64,000 nucleotides of DNA from contig JAMAHW010000037.1 in assembly GCA_023627715.1 (NCBI GenBank), positions 1-64,000 of the forward strand. Reading direction: 5' to 3'. The position numbers and the translations under genes are program-made. Every line of letters begins with the position of its first letter. Position 1 is the stretch's first letter. The DNA comes from Periconia sp. R9002. Lineage: Eukaryota; Ascomycota; Dothideomycetes; Pleosporales; Periconiaceae. Below, one piece after another: positions 23,710 to 34,809 of the stretch. The notes under the pieces are model-generated. The model did no database searches and was not told the DNA's origin. It saw nothing but the letters and a program-made list of their open reading frames with translations.

Positions 23710-25059
23710 ATAGTCTTCAAGCTATCCGAGATCGTTGTTGGCCAAGAAATAGTTCAAGTTACTAACGGTCAAGATGGAGGATACGACGGCTAGAGCTTGC
23801 ATGGGTAAATCGCACCATTGCATACTCTTCCTAAGTTGAAAAACAAGCATCGTTTGTACTCAAGATTCAGTATAAATTTTTGGTATTTGGGGTGACCCAC
23901 CTTTTCGGTGTAAACTTTGAATAGTTTTAGTATAGGTAGGGATACCCATCTTCATGTACCTCAAGCTATTTATACTGCTATTCCTTAATGTCCTATATAT
24001 ACGCTCTCTGCAATATGCCTGGAAGGATGTGGCAATCACTGCAAGGATTGATGCGATTAACCACGGTATCGACACAAGCTAGAAAAATCCACTGAGAACC
24101 CTCCTCGGCAAAGGATCATAGACACATATATGAGCAGTCATGTGACATATCTAGTATACTTATATGTAAGTACCTATCTACGTACAAATACTGTTGATGT
24201 GTTTGTGCATGAATATAGCTGCTTTATCTGCGTGTCCGTTGTGACCGAGGACAGTATTGTGAAACCTTTATTTTTGTTGACACCTGGAGTAACCTATTAC
24301 TTTGTGATGATCAAGTTTATATTATTATAACTCCTTGTTTCCTATCCCGGATAACTGCAGAGCATTGGAAATTCAGGTTCGTCAATGATAGGCTCTCTAA
24401 CAACAATATTAGATCAGGTCATTGTTAGAGTGATACTCATGTGTGTATGCATTGGAGTGCGACTATCGAGTGTGCTACTATGTATGTTCTTGTGATAAGG
24501 GATGCAACCTGCGCCTTTTAATTGTTATTCATGGGTAATGAAGTCAGCTTTTCAAACCGGAAACTCTGTATTGTTTAGAGAAAGCAGCGAATTGTCAGCA
24601 TTATTTTTGCAATACGTGGTAGCGAGAATGTAATTCCACTATCTGTGTAACGTGAAACACTTCTCATATCTACATTTCCAATTGCCGATATATTTTCAAG
24701 AGAATCTATAGCCAGATAGGAATGATTTTGTCCAGATAAGGTTGATGAAACTTATAGAAATCAGCAAGCGGGACTATAACGCCGAAGTGTAGGCCATCCA
24801 TATTCGTTGCTGTGCGGCAGATCCTCGCAACTTAATCAACATTAATTGCAGCCACATCAATCCAACCATCGGAGCACGGCAATCACGTTAAATGAGTACC
24901 GAGACTAAAACATCACCCCTCGTCTCTCTCTCTGTTTCTCAAGCTTAAAAAATCTTGCGTTCTCCAGAGCACATAAAAAACCATTGTTGTTGCCTATCTC
25001 GTAGCCTCGCGCCAATTCCATACGCCCCAAGCTCCTACGACGAAAGAAAGGTTTTCAAA
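23710..25059. other. AT-rich intergenic stretch
   Basis: 1.35 kb, AT-rich, with no supported coding frame, repeat or RNA gene. It separates the permease and the DUF1996 gene, both on plus. Confidence 0.5.
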
Positions 25060-26511
25060 ATGCCTTCCTCTATTTTCCTTGCTTTGGTCTTAGCTGTCAC
25101 AGCATCAGCTCAACCAAGCCAATACCAAGGCCTCAACCACCTGCGTTTCGGTTGTTCCCAAATCACAGTCGAGCGTCTCGACCCTCTCGTCAACCCGGGC
25201 ATGCTCGGAACCCCCCATGTCCACCAAGTCGTCGGCGGTAATGCCTTTAATGCCTCGATCGAAAGCACCGACGTCTCGAAGCTTGCTTCATGCACAACAT
25301 GTGGACCGGCGGACGATTTGAGCAACTATTGGACGGCGAATGTGTACTTCAAGGCAAGGAATGGGACGTTCAAGAGGGTGCCGCAGATTCCGAACCGGTG
25401 AGTAATAATAGTCGTAAGTGACGAGGGAGAAGGGTAGGAATTCTGATTGTGTGTCCGCGATCGTGGGGGATAGATATTTGTTCAACGATCGGTTCACGAC
25501 GCAGACTTCGGGCGGAATCACCGTGTATTACATCGCTCCGAAGAAAAATACAGTAACTGCTTTCAAACCGGTAAGCTATATTCATAAATATCCCCAGTAT
25601 CATACTCTACCACTCTGCGTTGTTCGAATACATCATACGTACTTGACTCACATGAATAATCTTGTATGCAGGGCTTCCGCATGCTCGTGGGCGACCCCAT
25701 GAACCGTAAACCAAAGTACAAAATGCAAAGCTGCTTCCGCTGTTACTCTGGGCCGAATTTCGGTGGTGATGACCGGGCTCCGTGTTCAGATCCCAAAGTG
25801 GACTCTGAAAGCTTCCCCTCCAAGCCCTGTCCCGGTGGAATCCGATCCAACATCTTGTATCCAACGTAAGTCTCGACTTTCCCCTCTTTTCATGAGCGCG
25901 CATCCCGCAGATAATATCAAAAACATTGCTGACGTTTGCCGTGTACAGGTGCTGGGACGGCAAGAACCTCGACTCCCCGAATCACCAGGACCATGTAGCA
26001 TACCCTACGAGTGGGCCTTCTGATTTTCTGACGACGGGCACTTGCCCTTCGACGCATCCTGTTAAGATCCCGCAGCTCATGCTCGAGGTAGGCCCCATTT
26101 CCATCCCCCCACTTCCATCTTTCTACCTAGGAATGTGGATTGACAAGGAACTAGGTGGTCTGGGACACTACGCAATTCAACAACAAGAATGACTGGCCAA
26201 CCGATGGTTCGCAGCCTTTTCATCTTTCTACAGGCGATAATACGGGGTACGGGCAACATGGTGACTATGGTATGCTCCCTCGATCTGTCTTTGCAGGTAA
26301 CCCATCAGGTTGCTGACAGATAGCAGTTTTCGGTTGGAAAGGCGACGCGCTCCAACGCGCAATGGATGATAATGGCTGTTTCAGCGCAACGTGTGGAAAC
26401 CAGAAGAGCCAAGATATCTCTGAGGCTAAGAAGTGCACAATCAAGAAGACAATCCAGGAGGATGTTGATGGGTGGCTGGAGAAGTTGCCCGGAAGTCCTA
26501 TGAGTTTTTAG
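25060..26511 (+). CDS. Secreted DUF1996 protein
   Basis: Predicted 355-aa secreted protein. Six exons: 25060-25397, 25474-25570, 25672-25865, 25949-26087, 26155-26269, 26327-26511; every junction is GT-AG and frame-consistent. Residues 1-18 are a signal peptide (cleavage near A-S-A/Q-P). The DUF1996 domain spans about 30-270, with the diagnostic G-T-P-H-V-H-Q-V-V-G-G-N-A-F-N near its start, several conserved Cys pairs (C-T-T-C, C-F-R-C), C-W-D-G-K-N-L-D-S-P-N-H-Q-D-H-V-A-Y-P, and G-D-Y-V-F-G-W-K-G near the end. The conserved His and Asp residues suggest a metal or carbohydrate site, but the biochemical function of the family is not established. No WSC domain follows, unlike some family members. 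It is likely extracellular or wall-associated. Confidence 0.92.
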
Positions 26512-26806
26512 GCTGTTGTAGGTGTCCACTGGCACAGAGTAAATTGCTGCGAATTTAGTGAGATTTACCCTATGTGTAAGAAGACAGATGGCTTAGTTTG
26601 ACAAATAGTAGAACAAGATCATTGCTGAGTAGCGGTGGGGCAGAGCACGGACTGCGACAGTGCGGTGAAGTCAGGTGCCCAAAGTGTGTATCCAACCTCA
26701 AAGGTCTCCCAGAAAATCTCATTTCTACTTGCAGATTACTCACTTCAAATGAAATGCTTGAAGATTCTGTATATCAGCTTTTGAACTCTCTTGCATCACT
26801 ACCAAA

Positions 26807-27331
26807 ATGCCGAGTCGATTCAACATCTATGGCCGATGGAAGGAGAAGACGGAGCGCAAAGAGCTGGAGAAAATGGCCTCTGTCGAACAGCTCAAAAGAA
26901 TCAGAGAGTGGCAACAGAATGCTAATTTGAGTACTGTCCTTCCCAACTTTATCCCTCATATCTCAGTCACTGACTACCTTCTACTAGGCCTGCCTTCACA
27001 CGCTGCAGGCGCACCAGAGATCGCGTCGACAGAGAAGGCCAGGAAGACTTCGACGAATCAGAATGTCCTCCGTAGGTCAAATTCGATGATCTTGAACGAT
27101 GGAAAGGGGCAGGATCCGTCGCAAATGATGGAAAGTATTGCTGAAGTGGAGGGTGGTAGCGAAGAAGAACATATTACGGCGCTGCCTTCTCTGCCGCCGA
27201 GTATTGTTTCAGGGAGGGAGGAGGCGGAACGCAAGGAGATGAGCAAGGAGATGAAGATAGTAAGGAAGACGAAGAGCTTGCGAGACATGTGCGCGGGCAA
27301 TGGTTATCTATTCACCCGGAATCTCAACTGA
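26807..27331 (+). CDS. Small basic hypothetical protein
   Basis: An open frame of 174 codons begins with a good ATG at 26807. It contains a likely 57-nt intron, 26931-26987 (GTACTG ... CTGAC ... CTAG), whose removal keeps frame and gives a 155-aa protein; the intron has no stop, so retention is also possible. The product is highly charged: the first ~40 residues are Lys/Glu-rich and helical, and the rest is polar and likely disordered, with R-R-S-N-S and R-K-T-K-S motifs resembling basophilic kinase sites. There is no signal peptide or membrane segment. I do not recognise a family. It lies just downstream of the DUF1996 gene and converges with the SDR gene. Confidence 0.55.
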   Translation: MPSRFNIYGRWKEKTERKELEKMASVEQLKRIREWQQNANLSTVLPNFIPHISVTDYLLLGLPSHAAGAPEIASTEKARKTSTNQNVLRRSNSMILNDGKGQDPSQMMESIAEVEGGSEEEHITALPSLPPSIVSGREEAERKEMSKEMKIVRKTKSLRDMCAGNGYLFTRNLN

Positions 27332-27461
27332 GCAAAAGAGCGGTAGACGGCTTGAATAAATCCACGGGAAAATAATGCCCGTTATTTCTCTCAAGATTTC
27401 GTATGCCCTTCTTCGCATGCCACAATAGCTTCCCCATTCATCGCATGCGTCTCGAGCATCT

Positions 27462-28428
27462 TCATGATTTCCAAGGATGTCCTTCAGGGCCTAATCTTGC
27501 ACTAATAAACCCAAGTTTGAGTAATTCGCCGTTCAGAATCTCATCCTTGTGTTTTTCCATCTCCTCAACATCCCAGTTCACACTCACATAACTCCCCCTC
27601 AGAAAGTCAGCTTCAGGCTTCATGAGATACAATGTCAGCGCCGCAGTCAGACCCTGTTTATCCTTTGCGAAAGGCGTAAAATGATCAACCACCATTCCGC
27701 GATCACCAAATGCCTCAACAATTCCAGGATGCACAGAAAAGACTCGTGAATCCGGCTGCTCGAGATCTAGAAATTCCCCGAAGCGGATGGCAGCCAGATT
27801 CGCCGGAATGTATGAGGACATTCCAGGATTGAGGAACGATGCGCCAAGGGAAACCAGATTGATAAATGTGCCCTTCCCTCCGGCTGTCTTGACGAAATAG
27901 TGCGCAAGATTGGAGGTGCCTTTGACGTGGGATTCGTAGTCGGACCACCACTGGGAAGGCGCGACTTGGCTTATCAACCCGCTCCCGTTCATCGTGCCTG
28001 CGGCGTTGACTACAACATCAACTCTGCCACATTTCAACATCGCTTGTTCACATAAGGTCTTCACGGTGTGTTCATCGGCTATGTCGCCTGCTGCCACAAG
28101 AGTTTCGGTTTTGAGCTCGGAAGCCGCTCGCTCTAGCTTCTTCGTATCGCGACCCACGAGAACAATACCTGCTGCGCCAGCGTCAGACCAGGTACGGGCT
28201 GTGGCCTTTTCTTGCTATTTAGCGTTGGGGTGATTGCGAAGTTCCGAGTATGTCTGCACCTACGTAGCCCAAGCCGCCCGATGCTCCGACAATCAGAATA
28301 ACCTGTCCTTTCACATACGAAGAATGCGTAGCCGGATCCATGGCGGCATACACATCTCGATGCAGACGCTTGGTGAGTTGGAAAGGAGCAGTGAACATGT
28401 CCGGGTCATTATTGCCGGCTTCCGCCAT
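27462..28428 (-). CDS. Short-chain dehydrogenase/reductase-fold protein lacking the catalytic Lys
   Basis: Predicted 305-aa SDR. Two exons on minus: 28428-28264 and 28214-27462, with a 49-nt intron just after the nucleotide-binding glycines. Seen: cofactor motif G-A-S-G-G-L-G (~48-54), G-D-I at ~98-100, N-A-A-G (~125-128, variant of NNAG), Ser~177 in N-L-V-S-L-G, and Tyr~190 in S-S-Y-I-P-A-N. The residue four after Tyr is Asn~194 instead of the Lys that completes the Ser-Tyr-Lys triad, so classical SDR catalysis is doubtful. The N-terminal ~40 residues before the Rossmann fold are an extension seen in several fungal NAD(P)-binding proteins. Substrate is unknown. It could be a pseudoenzyme, or use another proton relay. 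Confidence 0.85.
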
Positions 28429-29262
28429 TTTGGGGCATTGAAACCAGACCGGAATAGAATGTGTGTAAATTGAATTGAGTGAAGCGTAATTCTCGGTTTC
28501 AAGAATTGGATTGACCAAGACCTCTATGTCTTCGTGTTATATCGTGCTGGATTTGTCGATCATTGGCTGCCGTTGCGGATGATGTAATTGAACCACAATT
28601 GTTGACTTCTGGATTGGCAGGAAGAAGTCCGGATGACAATCCTTGATTGTCGACTGGTTGTGAGAGAGATTTCAAAGTGGCGCTAGACGTAAAGACTCAA
28701 GATGTCTAAGCCATTACCGATTTGAATCGTTGAATTCCATGGTTTTAACGTAGCAGCATCGGCCAACCCTCAATCCAAAATGACTATGTAGGCAGATTCT
28801 CCGAGGGGCCATAGAAGCTCGGTCATTTGGAAATGGAGCTTAGTATTGGTCCTTCCGGATCTCGTAGCTGATGGAGACAAGCAGCATGTTTTATCAGGCG
28901 AAGCTGGCAATCTGCTGAGTGAGCAGCGCTCCGGTCAAATGCTTTGCTTTGTTCGCAAATCAATCTTTGAAAACCCTGCTGTACGTTTCAGACAGAGCTG
29001 ATGTATTGACGATGCCCGCTGTAATAGCGGCACTGGTAGGCTGCGAACGGATCTGGCTGTTGTTTGTGGAATACCTTCCGTAACACGCACCGGTGGTTCG
29101 CCAAAAAGCCAATAAATTATGCATCGTCCGGAAGACTAGCGTGTTCCAATTTTTGGCACAGCTCGGCGGTCCTGAAAGAACAGAAGGATTGTTGTCCGGC
29201 ACCCCAGGGAGAATTTGTGCATATTCGTTTTGAGTCTGCAATACTCCCATGGCGGTGCAAGA

Positions 29263-29279
29263 CCTAACCCTAACCCTAA
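29263..29279 (+). repeat. Interstitial telomere-like repeat (CCCTAA)~3
   Basis: A 17-nt tract reads CCTAA followed by two perfect CCCTAA units, the common fungal telomere sequence in its C-rich orientation. It lies directly upstream of a minisatellite and inside a gene-poor region. Three units can arise by chance, and such 'telobox' motifs also act as binding sites for Myb-type factors. Confidence 0.6.
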
Positions 29280-29310
29280 ATCTCGTGTTTGGAGTACGCC
29301 ATCCCCGCAG

Positions 29311-29595
29311 ATCCTCCACGCACTTATTGACACGATAGACAAATAAGCGCTATGTTATCCTCCACGCACCTTGCTGTCACGGTAGACTAACAAGTGTTAT
29401 CATTCCTCCACTCACATTGTTGCCACAAGAGATCAACAAGTGTTATGCTTCCCGTTACGCACTTTGACAATCTCACAAGACTGACAGTCGTTACGTATTC
29501 CTCCACGCACTTTGTCATCCCAGAAGATGGACAAATGTTATGAGCCCTTTCCTCCACTCCTCTTGGCATCACGGAAGATGAGCAAGTGGTGTTCG
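29311..29595. repeat. Degenerate minisatellite, six ~46-51-bp units
   Basis: Six diverged tandem units begin at about 29311, 29357, 29403, 29449, 29498 and 29549. Each starts with a TCCTCCACGCACTT-like segment and ends with an ACAAGTGTTAT-like segment. The first four are spaced by exactly 46 bp; the last two are 49-51 bp. No coding frame runs through it. Confidence 0.75.
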
Positions 29596-30287
29596 TTTCG
29601 CACAACGTAAACATTTCAATGGTGATGTTTGGCTCGAGTCACGTGAGGAGTGATAACAATCAGCTTCCTTGTTACAAAGGGTAATTTCGATCGAACGATT
29701 TGAGGTGGAGGTAATAGAGGTAAGGGATGACAAGGAGGTCAAGTTCGAAGGAGGATATTGTTTTGTTCGTCGTGGTAGAGAATGCGGTTTCGGCTGAACG
29801 GTTCGAGTTTATTTGGGAAGCAAAAGGAGACCCTGCAAATGCTATCAATAGAATCTTCCTGAACGGTTTGAAGCTTCATGTGCGGAATTCTGGATGTCTG
29901 GCCACGATCTGAAAGACAGTTTTGCTCGAACAATGCAATCCAAGGGTAGAGAACCGAAAATTGGTTTACCAAAGCCGTCTGAATGCAAGAATAGTGGCTG
30001 AGGCATGTACTTCTGCAGTCCGTGAAATAGACGAGGAGTTCCAGCCAGCATTCAAAAATCCTGCACAGTCAGTTCAAATGATGGTATTAGTTAAGTAAGT
30101 AGGGCCATGGCGGATCAGAGAACTTTTGTGTTGACTGGTTGTTTGTTTCTTCGTGGCAAAGAAAACAGACTGGATCGAGAGACTTGACCTTGAGGCAAGA
30201 CTGAGCATGTTTACATCGCTTTTGGCAGTATTAATCGAATAAATTCCTGCCAGACTCCGCATTTCAGAATGGATTGTCCTATGCCTT

Positions 30288-31571
30288 TCACCAGCTTGAG
30301 CTCTTGACTGACCTAGACGCATCTGAAGAAGGAGCATGCGTTGATCCACACACCTTCTCGCAAGCGGTATTTAGAGAATACAGACTGCGAGTCTCCGGGA
30401 AGCCTTCGCATATCCCTATGTGCACGAACAGGTCTCGCTCAACTAATTGGAGTTTGAAGATGAAGGCTCTGCTCTCGGGACTACTGTGAATCCAAACGCG
30501 TGGGCTGGCGCTCGCCTCGACACAGGAATTGATTATTACCAGATCTGTTAATAAAAAACCTCCACTTTTTCGAAAGTCGAGTGTGCTTGTTAAAGTAGTA
30601 GCCTTGGGTTGCAAACCTGAAGGAGGTCGAAGCAAGGTTCGGGCCTGAATAGTACAACATTGATTGGTACTTACCTGCTGAATCTCTCAGATAGAAGCAA
30701 GGACTCATAATCATGCTCTCTGTGCCTACTGACACAGAAGTCGTGAGAGGGTAGAGCCCGAATGTCGTGGTGATGGCGCGCCTGTGAGCCGGTTGGGCTT
30801 GAAGCCGCACAGCTTTTTCGGCAGATCCCTGAGGGTAAAATATCATGTAAAGGGTTTTCTTCCCAAGAGACAACCCATCTGGGTCGATGAAAATTGACTC
30901 GATGATGGAACGTCTGCTGGAATTGTCGATTGGGGTTGGCTAGGCCCCGCGACAGACACGTCTCCGTCATTTGCGAGACAGAGACTGTGCCTCAAAATAG
31001 AGGAAATAAAAAAAGACGACTTACCCAACTGATTTAAGAGAAGGATTATCTGAATCTGATGACGAGAGCTTTCTCTGATGATGACTCCGTTCGAAACGCG
31101 GGTCGAGAGGGGTTGGCACTGGGAGAAGACTCTCCGTCGTTGGCGGGACGAAGATTGTGGCATAAGAAGAAAGAAAGAAAGTGGTTTACTTACTCAATGA
31201 TCTTGATTGACGTCCATTCCATCAATGCAGCTTATCAAATAGAAGCCCTCGTACTGTTCACGCAAGGGCATTGTGTGCCATGTGGCCTGGGGGTTTCGAG
31301 TCGGGCGACGAGGAGGGCTGTAGATGCGGTCTGATGGACTGGGAAAACAAAATTGCAGTATCTGAACTAATTCTTCAGAGTATGTAAGTGACGGCAGGTC
31401 TTTTTGAGGGATAAGGTTGTCGATGTGGGGAGGGGCGGGGAGTTGTACGGTGAGTGTTTTGGCGTGGTTGGCGGCCGCGCCTCCATTTAGTAGCTCACCG
31501 GTGTCATCCAGCGCAACGGGCGCAAACGAGGTCCGCCAATCGCCACTCACCTCTCCATATTTTTTGCTCAA
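30288..31571 (-). pseudogene. Probable decayed multi-exon gene, no known family
   Basis: Several protein-like blocks on the minus strand are bordered by good splice signals but do not make one open gene. Block 1 (about 31571-31194) has no ATG at its start and ends in TGA immediately before a GTAAGT donor. Block 2 (about 31121-31027) begins P-T-P-L-D after CCCAG. Block 3 begins P-T-P-I-D after CCTAG near 30943 and ends at a GTAAGT near 30673; block 4 runs from about 30620 to a TGA at 30288 and joins block 3 in frame. The phase between blocks 2 and 3 does not fit the best donor. A diverged duplication covers the two upstream intron-acceptor segments. This may be a broken gene or one whose structure I misread; no domain is recognised. 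Confidence 0.3.
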
Positions 31572-33960
31572 GTATTAGATTTTCTAGAATAGTTAAAAGC
31601 TTTGAGTTTCAATTTTTTGTGTCCAAATCACATCAATTGATTATTGTATCGAGTGCCCCAACCTGTCGTTTGTGCCCAGGCTGCTGAAAAGGAACAAAAC
31701 AGGTGCGAAAGATCCTGCTCCTTGCTGGTGAAAGAATGAAGGCATTCTCAGTTTCATATCAAGTACGCAATTAAACCATGAGATGGCCCTGCGAGATTAG
31801 TGCTACTTCAACCCTTTTGTAAATGAACTTACAAGCCAGCTTCTGAATTCATCCTTCTCCTCCAGCGCTTTCTGCCCACTGTAAACCAAGTCTTCTATGA
31901 CAATTAAAGCTTCCCAACTTCATATGTTATGCCGAGTAGGGTGTGAGGCGCGAAGGGTGCCTGGAGATGTGTAGCACTGATGACTTTTAATGCTGCGCAT
32001 ATCTGGGCATTCTAGTCGTACCTTGCTAAATGTGATTAGAGGATACCTACACATCGCGGATTCTCTGAAGAAGCCCAATGACTGCGTTAGAAATTGCCTT
32101 GTTTCTCCATTGTGTAATTGCATTGTTCTGGGCCTCCACCAGGTCGATTGGCCAGCCGTTAGGCCAAGCACAGTAGGCTTCAAATCAAAGTTAGTTTATG
32201 CACCCAACACAACCGTAAAGCATTCAAGAGATACTCCCAATGATCTAGGTCAAGATTTTACCAAATGAAAGGCTGTGAAAAAAGCATCGGATGATGTGTA
32301 GGTCGGCCAGGGCCAAGGGAAGGGCAGCGCCGCACCGCGCAACGCAGCTGCCAGTGGGCGACAAAGGCTGCGCAAGAGCTTGCTGAAAATTATAATTTAG
32401 ACTCGCTGTACAAAACTGTGCGTGTTGAAAGTGCTTCGACTGTCCGGTCCTCAGAAGAGCAGAGCCCGTACATTTGTAGCTCTAGGTTGAGCGCAACGCC
32501 CAATGCTGTCGGAAGCAGGTCTTGTCCATAGTGACTTTGCAGCCCATTCAATTGTCTTTCACTCATTTTAGGTTCTTTATGGAGCTCCCTGTTGTGGTGT
32601 TAGCTGTAACTGCTCGCTCTGTTCCTGGGAGCCGGGTGGATTCGCGCCCGCCGTGGCAACGCTCAGCAGGATGGCAGCCCTATGCTCTATGGAAAGACTT
32701 GCGACGTTCGACGTTATTAGATGCTTCATTTGACGAGGTTAAAATATCATACAGGTATACTCTGCACGCCACCACCTCGTCCAGTCTCGATGCCGGCCGC
32801 AGTGGCGCTTGCCTGGACGATCGCTCACTGTGAACCCTCAACACCACAATTAAGATACGATCAGGATATCAAGGATACGGATACATTTGATTGGCTACGC
32901 CCAGAAAACTTTCAACTGTACCAAGTGGTCTGGAATCGCTGTCCTTGTAGACAAGTGCTTTGTAAATAGGCTGGCCTCGTTGCCGAAGACCTGAATGGCG
33001 CCAACAAGGTTTCCAGATTGCTGGTATACCAGTTATAGACATCAAAGGAGTTGAATAAAACAGAGAGGCTTTGAAGAAGCATCTGTTGCGCTATATATGG
33101 TCGTCTTTCCTGCGAGCGTGAGCGCAAACCTACCGCGCGACATTACTACGGGACATCCGCGTCGCCCCAAGACCACGATACACGGCCGTCTTTGCGATGC
33201 GAAATGGATTGATATATTCATTGAAAAAATCTGAACAGAGCGTCTGCGGAAATACAATCTGCAGTGATGAGCGGACGTTGCTGGCCTGGCCTCAAGCTTG
33301 CCTACATCGCTGCGTCTCTCGGGGTCTCAAAATTTTTGTACACAACACCACCATCACAATCATTGTATGCAACACCAAAAGGAAGACGCTCACATTACAA
33401 TAAGGAATAGTTATATCAACCAGTGCACATAGCAACAACTACCTATACAATACAATAGAGCACTGTCCCAGCCAACGTGAAGTGCTCACCCTCCACAGCA
33501 GGCATAGTAAGCGACGACAGCGTGGGCCCAACCTCCGGGTAGTCAAGCAGTCACACCAAAGAATCTCTTCCTCAAGGCTTCAGCCACAGCCAAAGGTCTC
33601 AATGAAAAGAATGCGAACTGCATCAAGAGGTTCCAAAAATTCCCTACCGATCCGAAGACCAGTAGGAGCGGTCATAGTTGTAGTTTTCAACTAGCAAAAA
33701 TACCGGCTCAGACGAATCTTCACTGCCAAGTATAAAGCCCGAGCACCAGGAATGAAGAAGAAAGGGAAAAGAAGAAGAAGAAGGAGCGAGCGGGAGGGCG
33801 ACTTTTATATTCACCCCCTGAGGCCCGTGCCCAGGACTTTGTCAGCAAGGAGCTCGGACACTAGGGTGAGAGATACAAGCAGAGCACGTGAGAGGCACGG
33901 GGCAAGTGCTGTGGCGCCGGTGTCTGGTGGTAGATTGATGGTGCCAAAGGGACGTAAACG

Positions 33961-33998
33961 ACAGGGGTTTAGGGGTAATGTTTCCCCTAAACCCCTGT
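33961..33998. repeat. Perfect 15-nt inverted repeat (hairpin) of telomere-like sequence
   Basis: Arms 33961-33975 and 33984-33998 are exact reverse complements separated by the 8-nt loop TAATGTTT. The arm contains GGGGTTTAGGGG, reminiscent of telomeric repeats. It is followed by a pyrimidine-rich segment. It could form a cruciform or RNA hairpin; no flanking gene needs it as a terminator. Confidence 0.8.
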
Positions 33999-34809
33999 CC
34001 TCTCACTGATGCACGTACTGGGGCTAGCTAATACGTAGCAGCCACTTAACGCAGCGGGCGATCATTTGTATTGTATTGTAGCAACCGCTTTGTAGATTCC
34101 TCATACGCCGAGTTTATGAGACGCACGCGATGAACTATGCGGTGTTCAACCCCTCAATGCTATCGGAGTATGTCGTAGGATAAGAGCGTGAGGTCAGCGA
34201 ACATTGCATTGGGTCTTACAGGCCGTAGGAAGATCACGACTGAGTACAGCAAACGGCGTTGGCATATTTTCTATGTCAGTGGAAACCTTTGTTAAAAGTA
34301 ACAGACTACCCCAGGTTACTGATTTGGTAGCCAACTCAGCCCACCGCGCCCGATTCTGGTGCCCTAAGTCTATTCGGAGGCCACGACCAACTATCCACAG
34401 TGACCATATAATCTTTTGAAGTACTGTCCTAAACTTCTACAAAACTCTTCATCCTCAAAAGTAGGCATGGATATAACCTGCAGTCTCTTGACGGCGAAGC
34501 TTCAGGCCTATAGTATGTCCAAATTGCCAGGTGACTACGTATATATTTACGCAAATGCAATTCTTTTCAATGGTGAACGTGAAATAGCTGGCACGTGCTC
34601 CCAAGGAGGGTATCGCTCTGAGCAGACGCTGTCAATACTCAACAGACAGAACGCGAGTTTCTCCACTAACCACCAACACATAACCACCACCACCGAATCT
34701 TTCCACAGTACTACTGTCTGCAAGCCTCCAAGAACCTCTTTCTTTCCTTCTCAAATTCAGTCCTCCCACTTCCTCTCCCACTCTCACGGCCACCCTCTCA
34801 GCTACCACC

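Larger units (their letters stand above)
28429..34809. other. Gene-poor 6.4-kb region with relics and repeats
   Basis: Apart from one probable decayed gene (30288-31571) and the repeats listed separately, I find no supported gene. Open frames at 28960-29319, 32522-32833, 33482-33694 and 33752-34009 are short, compositionally ordinary, and lack motifs. The region from about 31.7 to 34.2 kb contains nothing I can name beyond a hairpin at 33961-33998. Confidence 0.5.

Noticed and set aside
29311..29595. Possible CRISPR-like array
   Set aside because: Units are contiguous diverged repeats without unique spacers, in a fungal nuclear genome; it is a minisatellite.
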